A DNA stretch of 64,000 nucleotides from Halosimplex halobium (GCF_051414055.1 NZ_JBLKNX010000008.1:124001-188000), one strand, 5' to 3'; counted from the first letter of the stretch, positions 8,104 to 16,968 are shown. Notes: a model not told the origin generated them from the letters alone. Numbers and translations are program-made.

Positions 8104-8388
8104 TCAGCGGAGTCGGCCCAGGCACGCCCGGCAGAAGACGACGGCCGGCGCGTCGGCGTTGGCAGTCCCGCAGGCCTCGCAGACGACCGTCCCGGCCTCG
8201 TCGCGGTCGGTCCCCGCGGCGTGCCCGCCCGCTCGCACGCTCCCGCCGGCCCCGCGTGTCCCGGACCGCTCGCTCGCGTCGTCGGGACTCGCGGCTGCCG
8301 GCCGCTCGGGCGTGAAGTAGCGGAACAGGACGAGCTCGAAGCCGAGTACGACCACGAGCGCGACGGCGGCGAACGCCCAGCCCTCCAT
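8104..8388 (-). CDS. Small membrane-anchored zinc-ribbon protein (paralogue 1)
   Basis: 94 residues from ATG 8388. An N-terminal membrane helix (WAFAAVALVVVLGFELVLF) is followed by RYFTPERP, a disordered linker, and a C-terminal double-CxxC zinc ribbon (CEACGT near 70, CRACLGRLR at the end). The adjacent gene 8457-8750 has the same plan, with RYFSEDRS after the helix and CHQCGTENAD/CRECLAQLR in the ribbon, so the two arose by tandem duplication. Spacing between them is 68 bp. Function unknown; the topology suggests the ribbon faces the cytoplasm. Confidence 0.75.
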   Translation of the reverse strand: MEGWAFAAVALVVVLGFELVLFRYFTPERPAAASPDDASERSGTRGAGGSVRAGGHAAGTDRDEAGTVVCEACGTANADAPAVVFCRACLGRLR

Positions 8389-8456
8389 GCGCGGAGCTTC
8401 CGGCGGCTGTCTCTTGAGCGTTTGGCTACTGGTATCGGATCTGATAACGGTACGGC

Positions 8457-8750
8457 CTACCGGAGTTGCGCCAGGCACTCGCGGCAGTAGGTGTAGGTCT
8501 GTTCGTCGGCGTTCTCGGTCCCGCACTGGTGACAGCGGACGCCCTCGGCCCCCTCCTCGGCCGCCTCGTGCGAGCGGCCGTCGCGCTCCCCGACCGACCG
8601 CCCCCGTTCCCCCGACTGGGGCGGCGACGCCTCGTTGGACTCCAGCGAGACGTCCCCGAGCGACCGGTCCTCCGAGAAGTACCGGACCAGCAGCAGCTGG
8701 AAGAGGGTGAACCCGGCCAGGTAGACGAGGATCCAGCCCCACTGTTCCAT
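8457..8750 (-). CDS. Small membrane-anchored zinc-ribbon protein (paralogue 2)
   Basis: 97 residues from ATG 8750; a longer frame from a GTG at 8942 is rejected because its extra 64 residues are arginine-rich junk and cross the divergent promoter region. The N-terminus MEQWGWILVYLAGFTLFQLL is a single membrane helix, then RYFSEDRS, a charged linker, and CHQCGTENADE with CRECLAQLR. It is the paralogue of 8104-8388. The gene is divergent from the DUF4097 lipoprotein gene, with about 200 bp between them. Confidence 0.75.
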   Translation of the reverse strand: MEQWGWILVYLAGFTLFQLLLVRYFSEDRSLGDVSLESNEASPPQSGERGRSVGERDGRSHEAAEEGAEGVRCHQCGTENADEQTYTYCRECLAQLR

Positions 8751-8951
8751 ACCGTGTGGTACGTTGCCACGACACTTGGGTGTTTGGTCGGGAGGCGAAA
8801 GCGGCTCCCGACGACGGCGTGTTCGCCGTCCCGCTCCCGCTCCCGGACAGCGGCGCCGGGTGCGGATCGACCGTATCGGCGGTCGAGACGCGGAAGTCGG
8901 CGCTGTGACCGCCACGCTTTTGCCGGCCAGACGTGTCGCCACGAACGAACG

Positions 8952-9836
8952 ATGTCCCCGTCAACCCCTCCCTCCGACCGATCGGCCGACCCGTCGTCCG
9001 ACCGCACCCGCCGCGGGTCGCGGGATCGCTCACGTCGCGGGTTCCTCCACGCGGGCGCCGGCCTCGTCGGCGCCGTCGGCCTCGCCGGCTGCGTGATCGC
9101 CGCCGAACCCTACACCGAGACCGCCGAGCGCTCGTTCGACCCCGGCGACGCCGAGGCACTGGCCGTCCGGACCGACTCGGGCGACGTGACGCTGTCGACC
9201 GGCGACGGCGACGCCGTCACGGGCACCGTCCGCAAGGAGTCCCGCTCCGGCGAGGGGGCCCTCGACGAGGTGACCGTCGAGGGACGCGTCGCGGACGGCC
9301 GGCTCGTCGTCGCCACCGAGCGGTCGAACCCGAACGCGAACGTCACGGTGAGCCTCGACCTGTCGGTCCCCGAGGGACTCGCGGTCGCCGAGGCCCGGAC
9401 CAGCAACGGCGACGTCGACGCCGACGGCGTCGCGGGCGACGGGACCTACCGCTCGGAGAACGGCGACGTGACCGTGACGGGCGTCGACGGCTTCGTGACC
9501 GTCCGGTCGACGAACGGCGACGTCGACGCCAGCGACGTGGACGGCCTCGACGGCGCCGCCACCACCAACGGCGACGTGCGCGTCGACGTGCCCGCCCTGC
9601 GCGGGGACGCGACCTGCCGGTCGACCAACGGCGACGTGACCGCCGCGGTCGCCGACGACCTCTCGGCGACCGTCACCCTGGCGACGAGCAACGGCGACGC
9701 GGCGACCGAGAGCGTCTCGCTGCGCGTCGACTCGTCGGGCGACCGCCGGATCGAAGGACGGCTCGGCGACGGCGACCCCGAACACGCGCTCGAACTCCGC
9801 TCGACCAACGGCGACGTGACGCTCACCGGGCTCTGA
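8952..9836 (+). CDS. DUF4097-type putative adhesin lipoprotein, Tat-exported
   Basis: 294 residues. The start ATG 8952 precedes a twin-arginine signal (SRRGFLHAGAGLVG) with a lipobox (GLAGC), so the product is expected to be exported folded and lipid-anchored. The rest is a right-handed beta-helix-like ladder of the DUF4097 family, with a recurring S-x-NGDV repeat (TSNGDVDAD, SENGDVTV, STNGDVDAS, TTNGDVRV, STNGDVTA, STNGDVTL), one about every 20-25 residues. The family is found on cell surfaces and is loosely called putative adhesin; a binding partner is unknown. Upstream longer in-frame extension is rejected because it overlaps the opposite gene. It is convergent with the acyltransferase gene. 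Confidence 0.85.
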   Translation: MSPSTPPSDRSADPSSDRTRRGSRDRSRRGFLHAGAGLVGAVGLAGCVIAAEPYTETAERSFDPGDAEALAVRTDSGDVTLSTGDGDAVTGTVRKESRSGEGALDEVTVEGRVADGRLVVATERSNPNANVTVSLDLSVPEGLAVAEARTSNGDVDADGVAGDGTYRSENGDVTVTGVDGFVTVRSTNGDVDASDVDGLDGAATTNGDVRVDVPALRGDATCRSTNGDVTAAVADDLSATVTLATSNGDAATESVSLRVDSSGDRRIEGRLGDGDPEHALELRSTNGDVTLTGL

Positions 9837-9866
9837 GCCCGCCGCGCAGCCGAGAGGCGTCGGCCG

Positions 9867-10781
9867 CTACGGGTCGCCCGGGGGCTGGCGGTCCCGGCCG
9901 AACTCGTCGAACACGTCGAGGTTCTCCGGGAGGTCGTAGTCGAGTTTCCGTTCCTCGCGGCGGTCGACGTTGGCGTCCGCCAGGTCGTCGGCGACCGGCT
10001 CCCAGCCGTCCTTGACGGCGATGCTCTTGGCGGGGGTACCGGCGGCGATATGATGGGCGGGCACGTCCTTGCCGGCGATGGACTTGGCGGCGAGCACGGA
10101 GTTCTCGCCCATGCGGACGCCCGCGCGGACCATCGAGTCGTAGGTGATCCGGGCGTCGTCCTCGATGATGGTGTGGTAGTTGTCGACGGCGGTCTGGTCA
10201 TTGATGTCGTGGTCGTGGCTGTAGACGTGGGCGTCGTCGGAGATGGAGACGCGGTCGCCGATGGTCAACATGCCGCGGTCGTCGAGGTGCACGTCGTCGT
10301 GGACGACGACGTTGTCGCCGACGGAGATGTTGTGGCCGTAGGTAAAGGTGATCCCCTTGAAAAAGCGGCAGTCGTCGCCCACGTCGGCGAACAGGTGGTC
10401 GGCGAGCATCCGCCTGAACCGCAGCGCGAACTCGACGTTGTCGGCCATCGGCGTGGCGTCGAACTGCCGCCAGAGCCACTGGAGGTACTTCGTGCGCTCG
10501 AACTCCCCCTCGTCCATCGCCTCGACCTCTGCGTAGTATTCGCTCTCGAGGGTGACGTTGCAGGGGTCGTAGCCCTGGAGGCGGACGCGCTCGGCGGGCG
10601 AGACCTCGCCGCCGGACTGCCAGCGCTCGTAGGCCTCCCGGTCGCCGAACAGGTCGACGAGCACGTCCTCGACCACGTCGCAGGTGTCCTCCTCGCCCGA
10701 CAGCCGGTCGTCGACCTCCTCGATGAACGCGTGGATGCCCTCCTCGCCGCCGGGCGGCAGCGAGACGTGGCGCTTTGTCAT
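9867..10781 (-). CDS. Left-handed beta-helix (hexapeptide) acyltransferase
   Basis: 304 residues. The C-terminal half (about 150-265) carries hexapeptide repeats with the I/V-G-D-x pattern (ISVGDNVVVHDDVHLDD, LTIGDRVSISDDAHVYSHDH, YDSMVRAGVRMGENSVLAAK, then PAHHIAAGTPAKSI), the fold of maltose/galactoside O-acetyltransferases. The final AGTPAK motif is the classic end of the active site. The N-terminal 140 residues are helical and acidic (DRLSGEEDTCDVVEDVLVDLFG) and appear to be a haloarchaeal extension. Acceptor unknown; acetyl- or succinyl-CoA would be the donor by family. The neighbours (adhesin-like lipoprotein, CPBP protease) give no pathway. Confidence 0.8.
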   Translation of the reverse strand: MTKRHVSLPPGGEEGIHAFIEEVDDRLSGEEDTCDVVEDVLVDLFGDREAYERWQSGGEVSPAERVRLQGYDPCNVTLESEYYAEVEAMDEGEFERTKYLQWLWRQFDATPMADNVEFALRFRRMLADHLFADVGDDCRFFKGITFTYGHNISVGDNVVVHDDVHLDDRGMLTIGDRVSISDDAHVYSHDHDINDQTAVDNYHTIIEDDARITYDSMVRAGVRMGENSVLAAKSIAGKDVPAHHIAAGTPAKSIAVKDGWEPVADDLADANVDRREERKLDYDLPENLDVFDEFGRDRQPPGDP

Positions 10782-10873
10782 ACCCCGTCGAACGGCCGCG
10801 CCGACAATAGGGGTTTCCGTCCCGGTCCGAAACCCGGTTACGGCGACGTAACCCCCAGCTCGTCCGACGTGGC

Positions 10874-10879
10874 TTTAAG
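10874..10879 (+). promoter_or_regulatory. TATA box of the CPBP protease gene
   Basis: TTTAAG is centred 26-27 bases before ATG 10903, so the mRNA is likely leaderless. Confidence 0.6.
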
Positions 10880-10902
10880 TCACCGACGGTCGATCCGCCG
10901 CC

Positions 10903-11991
10903 ATGTCATCGCCGGACGGTCGCGAACGCGGCGGGCTCGGCGGGCTCCGCGCGCTCCTCTACAACGACCGCGAGCGGCGGCCGCGCGCGCCCTGGCGGCT
11001 CGGGCTCGCGCTGGTCGTCCTCCTCCTCGGCGGGATCGGCGGCGTCCTCGTCGCCTCGGGGCTGGTCGCGCTCGCGCCGAGCGCCGCCGGGTCGACGCTG
11101 ACCGCGCTCGTCACCGTCGCCGCCCGGACCCTCCAGGTCGCCGGGTTCGTCGTCGGCACCCTCGCGGCCGCCTGGCTCGTCGACCGCCGCGACCTCTCGG
11201 ACCTCGGCCTCGACCGCTCGCCGGCGTGGTGGGCCGACCTCGCGTTCGGCCTCGCGCTCGGCGTCGCGCTCCCGGGGTTCGTGTTCGCGGTCGAGCTCGC
11301 CGCGGGCCTGTTGCGCGTGACCGGCACCGTCGTCACCAGAGCCGACCCCTCGCTGGCCGTCGGTCCGGGTGTCGCCCCCGCGCTCGCGCTGGCGCTCACG
11401 CTCGCGTACTTCGTCGGCGTCGGCGTCTTCGAGGAGCTGCTCTTCCGCGGGTACCTGCTGACCAACATCGCCGAGGGGCTCGCCGGCTGGCGGGGGATCG
11501 GCCTCGGGGGCGCGTTCGCCGGCGCGACCGCCGTCTCCAGCCTCGCGTTCGGCGTCGGCCACGGATTGAACCCGAACGTCACCGCCCTGGCGCTCGTCAA
11601 CATCGCGCTGTTCGGCGGCCTCTTCGCCGCCAGCTACCTCCTGACCGGCCGGATCGCCGCCGCCGTCGGCCTCCATATCACCTGGAACTTCTCGATCGCC
11701 TCCGTGTTCGGCTTCCCCGTCAGCGGCTTCACGACGCCGGTGAGCGTCCTCGCGGTCGAGGTGTCCGGCCCCGCGGTCCTCACGGGCGGCTCGTTCGGCC
11801 CGGAGGGCGGCCTCGTCGCGCTGGGCGCGCTCGTCGTCGGGTTCGTCGCGCTCGCCGGCTGGGTCCGGTGGCGCGAGGGGGAACTGCAGTGGTGCGAGTC
11901 GGTCGCGCGGCCGCGACTCCGGCACGCTCCGGCCGACGGCGACGCACTCTCGGTCGACGCGAGCGGCGCCGACGACCCGGGGACCGAGTAG
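10903..11991 (+). CDS. CPBP-family intramembrane metalloprotease
   Basis: 362 residues with about eight hydrophobic segments. The three CPBP (Abi/CAAX prenyl protease-like) motifs are present: EELLFRGYLL (EExxxR), FGVGHGLNPN (FxxxH) and GLHITWNF (HxxxN). These form the buried metal site of this glutamic or metalloprotease-type family. In archaea the substrates are largely unknown; roles in membrane protein maturation or bacteriocin-type immunity are known elsewhere. The C-terminal 30 residues (VRWREGELQWCESVARP onward) are soluble. The coding end contains the first copy of a 28-bp direct repeat whose second copy lies just after the stop codon. A TTTAAG box fixes the start. Confidence 0.85.
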   Translation: MSSPDGRERGGLGGLRALLYNDRERRPRAPWRLGLALVVLLLGGIGGVLVASGLVALAPSAAGSTLTALVTVAARTLQVAGFVVGTLAAAWLVDRRDLSDLGLDRSPAWWADLAFGLALGVALPGFVFAVELAAGLLRVTGTVVTRADPSLAVGPGVAPALALALTLAYFVGVGVFEELLFRGYLLTNIAEGLAGWRGIGLGGAFAGATAVSSLAFGVGHGLNPNVTALALVNIALFGGLFAASYLLTGRIAAAVGLHITWNFSIASVFGFPVSGFTTPVSVLAVEVSGPAVLTGGSFGPEGGLVALGALVVGFVALAGWVRWREGELQWCESVARPRLRHAPADGDALSVDASGADDPGTE

Positions 11992-12021
11992 CCGGCGACG
12001 CACTCTCGGTCGACGCGAGCG
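11938..12021. repeat. 28-bp direct repeat straddling the stop codon
   Basis: An identical 28-bp sequence occurs at 11938-11965 (coding for DALSVDASG) and at 11994-12021, downstream of the stop at 11989-11991. The copy period is 56 bp, so it looks like a recent tandem duplication of the gene end, with the downstream copy no longer translated. Confidence 0.7.
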
Positions 12022-12089
12022 TCCCATAACGAAAAGGCGCGTTTCACCCTCCAAAACCGCGATACGGTCTCCCCTCGCTACCACGGGGT

Positions 12090-14312
12090 ATGACGGACCA
12101 GTCGAACGCGAGCGACGGCGAGCGCACCGCCGGACCGGCACCGCCGGGAGCGGTGTCCAGACGGCGAGTGCTGGCGTCGGTGACGACTGCAGTTGGTGCA
12201 GGCGCGTTCACCGGGTGTGCGTCCGCGATACCCGCCGACCGCACCGACGCCACCGACGACACGGACGGGGCAGTCCGGGAGGAGGCCTGGGTCGAGACGG
12301 GCGTCGACACGGACGGCGACGGGGTCACCGACCGGCTCCACGTCAGAGTGTCCCGCCCCGAGGGGGCGGCCGACGGCGAGCGACCGCCCGTGATCGCGAT
12401 CGCCAGTCCCTATCACGGCGAACAGACTCACGGGGACGCGACCGCCGAGATGTACTACGACCGGTCGATCGCGCCCGCTCCGGACGACGCGGCCGCCGGG
12501 AGCGACTCGACCGGTGCGGCGGCCGCGGGCGAACCGGCGACGCTCGGCGACCCGTCGGGCAGCGCCCTGGCGGGGCACGCCTCCTCGCCGGTCGGCAGCC
12601 CGTCGGCGCTCCGGCGGACCGAGCGGCGGTACCTCCCGAAGGGGTACGCGGTCGCGCGGGTCTCCTCGCTCGGGACCGCCCGCTCGACCGGCTGTTACAC
12701 CGCCGCCGGGCCGCCGACGGTCGCCGCGCTCGAATCGGTCGTCGACTGGTTCAACGGCCGCGCGACGGCCTACGACGCGCCCGAGGGCGGCGCGGAGGTC
12801 ACCGCCGACTGGACGAACGGCCGGACGGGGATGATCGGCGGGTCGGCGCTGGGCGAACTCGCCAACGGGACGGCGACGACCGGCGTCGACGGGCTGGAGA
12901 CCATCGTCCCCCAGTCCGCCAACGTCGGCCAGTACGGCCTCTTCCGCTCGAACGGGACGCCGGTATCGGTCGTCCCCGACGGCAGCGAGGGGTTCACCGA
13001 CATCGGCACGTGGATCCAGGCCAGCAACGCCAGGCGCGACGACTGCGGCCACTGGACCGAGCGCGTCGAGGAGCGCCAGGACCTGGCGACGGGCGACTAC
13101 AACGACTTCTGGCACGAGCGGACCTTCCTGGCCGACGCGGACGCGGTCGACTGTTCGGTCCTGATCGCCCACGCCGTCGACGACCCCATCGTCAAGCCGA
13201 ACAACGCCGCCGACTGGTACGAGACGCTCGCGGCCCGCGACGTGCCGCTGAAGCTCTGGCTCTACGAGGGGGGCCACAGGGGCCCGACGGGCGAGGCGTG
13301 GGAGCGGACGCTCGACCGCTGGTGGGCCCGCTGGCTGAAAGACGAGGAGACGGGCGTGATGGACGAGGCCCCCGTCACCGTCGTCCACGGCGGCCGGTCG
13401 GCGGCCGAGGGGTCGATGGAGACCTACGCGGAGTGGCCGGTCCCGTCCGCCGAGCCCGCGACCGTCCGGTTCGGGTCCGGCGGTGCGACGACTGGGGCCG
13501 TGACGACCGGGGACCCGGGCTCCGGGACCGAGTCGCTCGTCGACGACCCGTCGACGCCGGCGGCGGACCTGGTCGCCGCCGACGAGTCGCCCCACCGCCT
13601 GCGCTACGAGACGCCCCCGCTCGCGGAGCCGGTCCACGTCAGCGGGCGGGTCGTCCCGTCGCTGTCGCTGTCGCTCGACGAGCCGACGGTCGTCAGCGTC
13701 GCGCTGGTGGAGTACGACGGCCGGTTCTCGGCCGATATCGTGACCCGCGGCTGGGCGGACCCGCTGAACAGGCCGGCCTACCGCGACTACGACACGCCGC
13801 TCGCCTACCGGCAGTCGCTCCGGGAGTCCGCCCCGCTGCCCGACGACGGGCGGGTCCGGGTCGAGTTCCCGCTCCAGGCCACCGACCACGTCTTCGACGC
13901 CGACTCGCGGATCGGGGTCGTCGTCTACGCGAGCGACAGCGAGTTCACGCTCCACCCACCCGGGAACCGGAGGGTCGAGCTGTCGCTGGCCGAGAGCGGC
14001 GTCGACCTGCCCGTCGCCGGCGGGGCGTCGGCGCTCGCCGGCGCGTTCGCCGACGAGGCGACCGCCACCGCGACCGACACGCCAGCCGGGACGACGGCGG
14101 CGACCGGGTCCGAGACGGACTCCTCGGCCGGGACCGCGGACCCACCGGCCGGGACGGCCGGGGGACCCGGGTCGACCGTGGTGAGCGACGGCGACGCGGC
14201 GGCGGACGGGACCACCAGCGGCGACGGGCCGGGATTCGGTGTCGGCGGTGCGCTGGCCGCGATCGGCGGGCTCGGCGGGCTCCTCCGGCGAGGTCCGGCC
14301 GACGAGGACTGA
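12090..14312 (+). CDS. Secreted CocE/S15-family hydrolase with Tat lipobox and PGF-CTERM tail
   Basis: 740 residues. The N-terminus has a twin-arginine signal (SRRRVLASVTTAVG) ending in a lipobox (FTGC). The alpha/beta-hydrolase core fits the X-Pro dipeptidyl-peptidase/CocE family: the nucleophile elbow GGSALG (Ser about 252), an acid in HAVDDPIVKPNN (about 364) and the catalytic His in EGGHRGPTG (about 396). A C-terminal jelly-roll domain follows (from about 500, HVSGRVVPSLSLSLDEPTVV). After a Thr/Gly-rich stretch the protein ends DGPGFGVGGALAAIGGLGG-LLRR, a PGF-CTERM signal processed by archaeosortase A. Having both a lipobox and PGF-CTERM is unusual. Likely a surface peptidase or esterase; the substrate is not known. 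Convergent neighbours are absent; the next gene follows in the same direction. Confidence 0.85.
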   Translation: MTDQSNASDGERTAGPAPPGAVSRRRVLASVTTAVGAGAFTGCASAIPADRTDATDDTDGAVREEAWVETGVDTDGDGVTDRLHVRVSRPEGAADGERPPVIAIASPYHGEQTHGDATAEMYYDRSIAPAPDDAAAGSDSTGAAAAGEPATLGDPSGSALAGHASSPVGSPSALRRTERRYLPKGYAVARVSSLGTARSTGCYTAAGPPTVAALESVVDWFNGRATAYDAPEGGAEVTADWTNGRTGMIGGSALGELANGTATTGVDGLETIVPQSANVGQYGLFRSNGTPVSVVPDGSEGFTDIGTWIQASNARRDDCGHWTERVEERQDLATGDYNDFWHERTFLADADAVDCSVLIAHAVDDPIVKPNNAADWYETLAARDVPLKLWLYEGGHRGPTGEAWERTLDRWWARWLKDEETGVMDEAPVTVVHGGRSAAEGSMETYAEWPVPSAEPATVRFGSGGATTGAVTTGDPGSGTESLVDDPSTPAADLVAADESPHRLRYETPPLAEPVHVSGRVVPSLSLSLDEPTVVSVALVEYDGRFSADIVTRGWADPLNRPAYRDYDTPLAYRQSLRESAPLPDDGRVRVEFPLQATDHVFDADSRIGVVVYASDSEFTLHPPGNRRVELSLAESGVDLPVAGGASALAGAFADEATATATDTPAGTTAATGSETDSSAGTADPPAGTAGGPGSTVVSDGDAAADGTTSGDGPGFGVGGALAAIGGLGGLLRRGPADED

Positions 14313-14381
14313 GCGGGCGTGGTACCGTCCACCACGCCACGGCAACGCTCAAACCCGGGCCGCGGGAACGGGGTGGCAACG

Positions 14382-15347
14382 ATGGCCGACGGAACGGCGG
14401 CGGTCGAAGCCGCCCTCGACGAGGCGTTCCCGGGTCGAGCGGTCGCGGAGCGGTCGGGGACGGGACCGTCCTGGAACGACGCGAACCGGACCGTCCGCGT
14501 GGAGTTCGCCGACGGCGACGCGGCCTTCCTGAAGGTCGCGGTCGACGGCGATGGCTCGCGGATCGCCACCGAGCGGGCGGTGATCCCGTACGTGGCGACA
14601 CACTGCGACGTGGCGGTCCCGACGATACTCGCGGCGGGGACCGCGGCCTCGACGCCCTACCTCGCCACGGCGCCGATGGACGGTGCGAACTTCCACCGGC
14701 CCTGGGCCGACTGGTCGACCGACGAGCGCGCGGCGGAGATCGAGCGTGTCGGCGCCGCGCTCGCCGAGATCCACGCCCTGGAGTTCGACCGCCACGGGCG
14801 GGTCGTCGGCGGCGACGCCGGGGGACTCACCGTCGAGACCGACTCGTGGACGGGGACGCTGGTCGCCGTGATCGAGCGGGAGCGACGGCTGGCCTCGACC
14901 GACCGGTACGACCACTACTTCGACGAGGTGGTCGAGGCGGTCCGGGCGAACGCCGCGGTGCTCGACCGCGCGCCGGCCGCCCTCGTCCACGGCGACGCCG
15001 CCATGCCGAACGTCTTCCGCACGGAGAGCGCGGTCGGGTTCATCGACTGGGAGCTCACCCACGTCGGCGACCCCGCCCGGGAGCTCCACCGGGTCGAGGA
15101 CCGGCTGGCCGACGCGGGCGACGCCGCCGGCGAACGCCTCGTCGCGGCGTTCCGCGACGGCTACCGGCGGCGGGCCGGCGCCCTCCCGGACGGCCACGCG
15201 GAGCGCGCGCCGGTGTACGACGCGGTCCGGCTGCTCGGGACGGCGGGGTTCTTTGACAGACACGTCGAGCACGTCGACCGGACGCCGGCCGAGGCGGCCG
15301 AGCGACTCGAAGCCGAACTGGACGACTGTCTCGACGCGCTCCGGTGA
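14382..15347 (+). CDS. APH-like phosphotransferase family protein
   Basis: 321 residues from ATG 14382; a longer frame from 14319 is less likely because its extra residues are low in coding character. The C-terminal lobe has the aminoglycoside phosphotransferase/choline kinase catalytic loop LVHGDAAMPNV (HGDxxxxN) and the metal-binding GFIDWELTHVGDP. The N-lobe has FLKVAVDGD (ATP-binding lysine) and ERAVIPYVATH. Family members phosphorylate small molecules such as sugars, choline, fructosamine or thioribose; the substrate here is not predictable. No antibiotic-resistance role should be assumed. It follows the CocE gene by 69 bp but has no visible functional tie. Confidence 0.8.
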   Translation: MADGTAAVEAALDEAFPGRAVAERSGTGPSWNDANRTVRVEFADGDAAFLKVAVDGDGSRIATERAVIPYVATHCDVAVPTILAAGTAASTPYLATAPMDGANFHRPWADWSTDERAAEIERVGAALAEIHALEFDRHGRVVGGDAGGLTVETDSWTGTLVAVIERERRLASTDRYDHYFDEVVEAVRANAAVLDRAPAALVHGDAAMPNVFRTESAVGFIDWELTHVGDPARELHRVEDRLADAGDAAGERLVAAFRDGYRRRAGALPDGHAERAPVYDAVRLLGTAGFFDRHVEHVDRTPAEAAERLEAELDDCLDALR

Positions 15348-15468
15348 CGGCCGGCGAATCGCCGAACGGGAGGCCGCGCTCGGCCGCCGCGAACGGGCGA
15401 TCCGTCCGCTGTCGTCGACTTTCCCCGATCCGATCCAATTCTTTACTCGAACCCGACTCAGAGGGTGC

Positions 15469-15474
15469 TTATAA
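15469..15474 (+). promoter_or_regulatory. TATA box (TTATAA) of the small winged-helix gene
   Basis: TTATAA within GCTTATAAGC is centred about 27-28 bases before ATG 15499, the best match to the haloarchaeal consensus in the window. It decides for the start at 15499 over the GTG at 15481, which would lie only 7 bases after the box. Confidence 0.7.
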
Positions 15475-15498
15475 GCCCGTGTGTCCACACTGCTGGTA

Positions 15499-15753
15499 AT
15501 GACACACCTCTACGAGATCCAGCGGGAGATCCTCGAGTTCCTGGACGAGCGGGCCAGGGCGGACACGACCGCGATCCGGCGGCAGCTCGCGTACACCGCC
15601 GACGTGACGGTCACCTACGACGCGCTGGAGCCGCACCTCGACCAGCTCGAGGAGTACGGTCACGTCGACACCGTGGGCGCGGACGAGCCCGGCGCGACCT
15701 ACTACCGGCGGGCCGACTCGGCGGCCGTCCAGCCTCAGACCGCCAGCGACTGA
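15499..15753 (+). CDS. Small winged-helix DNA-binding protein
   Basis: 84 residues: MTHLYEIQREILEFLDERAR, then ADTTAIRRQLAYTADVTVTYDALEPHLDQLEEYGHV and a short wing (PGATYYRRA). This is the layout of a stand-alone winged helix, one helix-turn-helix plus a beta wing. The start is set by a TTATAA box 25-30 bases upstream. Small single-domain regulators of this kind are common in haloarchaea; the target is unknown. It lies 105 bp upstream of an aldo/keto reductase gene on the same strand and might regulate it. Confidence 0.75.
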   Translation: MTHLYEIQREILEFLDERARADTTAIRRQLAYTADVTVTYDALEPHLDQLEEYGHVDTVGADEPGATYYRRADSAAVQPQTASD

Positions 15754-15858
15754 CCGGACCAGGTCCGGACGACCCGACCGTCGCGGTCCCCGTGGACAGT
15801 TCTCGGCCATCGGCGCGCAACCGCGGCGGCTAAGTGCGACGACGCCCAATCCGCGGGC

Positions 15859-16923
15859 ATGAACCAGCGCGAACTCGGCGATTCGGGCGTCGAAGTCAGC
15901 GAGGTCGGTTTCGGCGCGTGGGTCGTCGGCACCGACTGGTGGGGCGACCGCACGCGCGAGCAGGCGGTCGAGATGCTCCACCACGCGGTCGACCGCGGCA
16001 TCACCTACTTCGACACCGGCGACGTGTACGGCCACGGCGACAGCGAGGGGCTGGTCGGCGAGGCGCTCGGCGAGTACCGCGACGAGGTCACGATCTCCAC
16101 GAAGGTCGGCTACGACTTCTACAACAACCCCCAGGCCGGCCACGGCGAGCTCCCCAAGCGGATCGACCCCGAGTGGGTCGAGACCGCTCTGGACCGCTCG
16201 CTCGACCGGCTCGACATGGAGTACGTCGACCACCTGATGCTCCACAACGCCAACGTCGACGAGGTCGACGCGGACGTGCTGGAGACGCTCGATTCGCTCG
16301 AGGAGTCCGGCCGCGTCGACTCGGTCGGCTGGGCGCTGGGCCCCTCGATCGGCTGGCTCGCCGAGGCCGAGAAGGCCGTCGAGGAGGGCTTCGACGCGGT
16401 GCAACTGGTGTTCAACGTCTTCGAGCAGACGCCGGGTCGGCACACCATCGAGACCATCCGCGAGCTCGACGCCGAGACGAGCGTCATCCCGCGGGTGCCC
16501 CACTCCTCGGGCCTGCTGAACGAGCAGGTCACCCCCGACACGGAACTCGGCGAGGGCGACCACCGCGCCCATCGGCCCGACGAGTGGTACGAGACGGGCT
16601 GGGAGAAGGTCGACGCGCTGCGGTTCCTCGAAGATCCGGACCACGCCGAGGGCACCCGGACGATGGGCCAGGCGTCGATCCGCTGGTTGCTCGGCCACGA
16701 CGAGGTGGCGTCGGTCACGCCGACGTTCCGCACGACCGACGACATCGACGAGTGGGCCGGCGCCGCCGACGTGCCGCCACTCTCGGAGGCGGAGATGGAG
16801 CGCGTCGAGGAGCTGTATCAGGAGAACTTCGGCATCGACCGCGACGACGGCATGGACGCGCTGCGCTCGTCGGTCGGCGGCGCCGACCTCGAGGGCGTCG
16901 ACAAGCAGGCCGCCGGGGACTGA
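15859..16923 (+). CDS. Aldo/keto reductase
   Basis: 354 residues, a TIM-barrel NADPH-dependent oxidoreductase. The catalytic tetrad is visible: Asp52 and Tyr57 in YFDTGDVYGHG, Lys82 in ISTKVGYD, and His129 in VDHLMLHN. The middle and C-terminal parts (SVGWALGPSIGWLAEAEKAV, QLVFNVFEQTPG, GQASIRWLLGHDEVASVTP) fit the AKR11/12-like proteins common in haloarchaea, where they reduce sugars or aldehydes or act with unknown substrates. The reading frame is complete. Followed by a 283-bp gap with short direct repeats; the next gene is on the other strand. Confidence 0.9.
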   Translation: MNQRELGDSGVEVSEVGFGAWVVGTDWWGDRTREQAVEMLHHAVDRGITYFDTGDVYGHGDSEGLVGEALGEYRDEVTISTKVGYDFYNNPQAGHGELPKRIDPEWVETALDRSLDRLDMEYVDHLMLHNANVDEVDADVLETLDSLEESGRVDSVGWALGPSIGWLAEAEKAVEEGFDAVQLVFNVFEQTPGRHTIETIRELDAETSVIPRVPHSSGLLNEQVTPDTELGEGDHRAHRPDEWYETGWEKVDALRFLEDPDHAEGTRTMGQASIRWLLGHDEVASVTPTFRTTDDIDEWAGAADVPPLSEAEMERVEELYQENFGIDRDDGMDALRSSVGGADLEGVDKQAAGD

Positions 16924-16968
16924 CGCGCGATCGCGCCCGGCGCCCGAACCTCCCTTTCGACACCAGAT

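Noticed and set aside
12215..15256. 1013-residue plus-strand ORF
   Set aside because: Shifted-frame shadow of the CocE hydrolase and phosphotransferase genes, with Arg-rich sequence and no domain.
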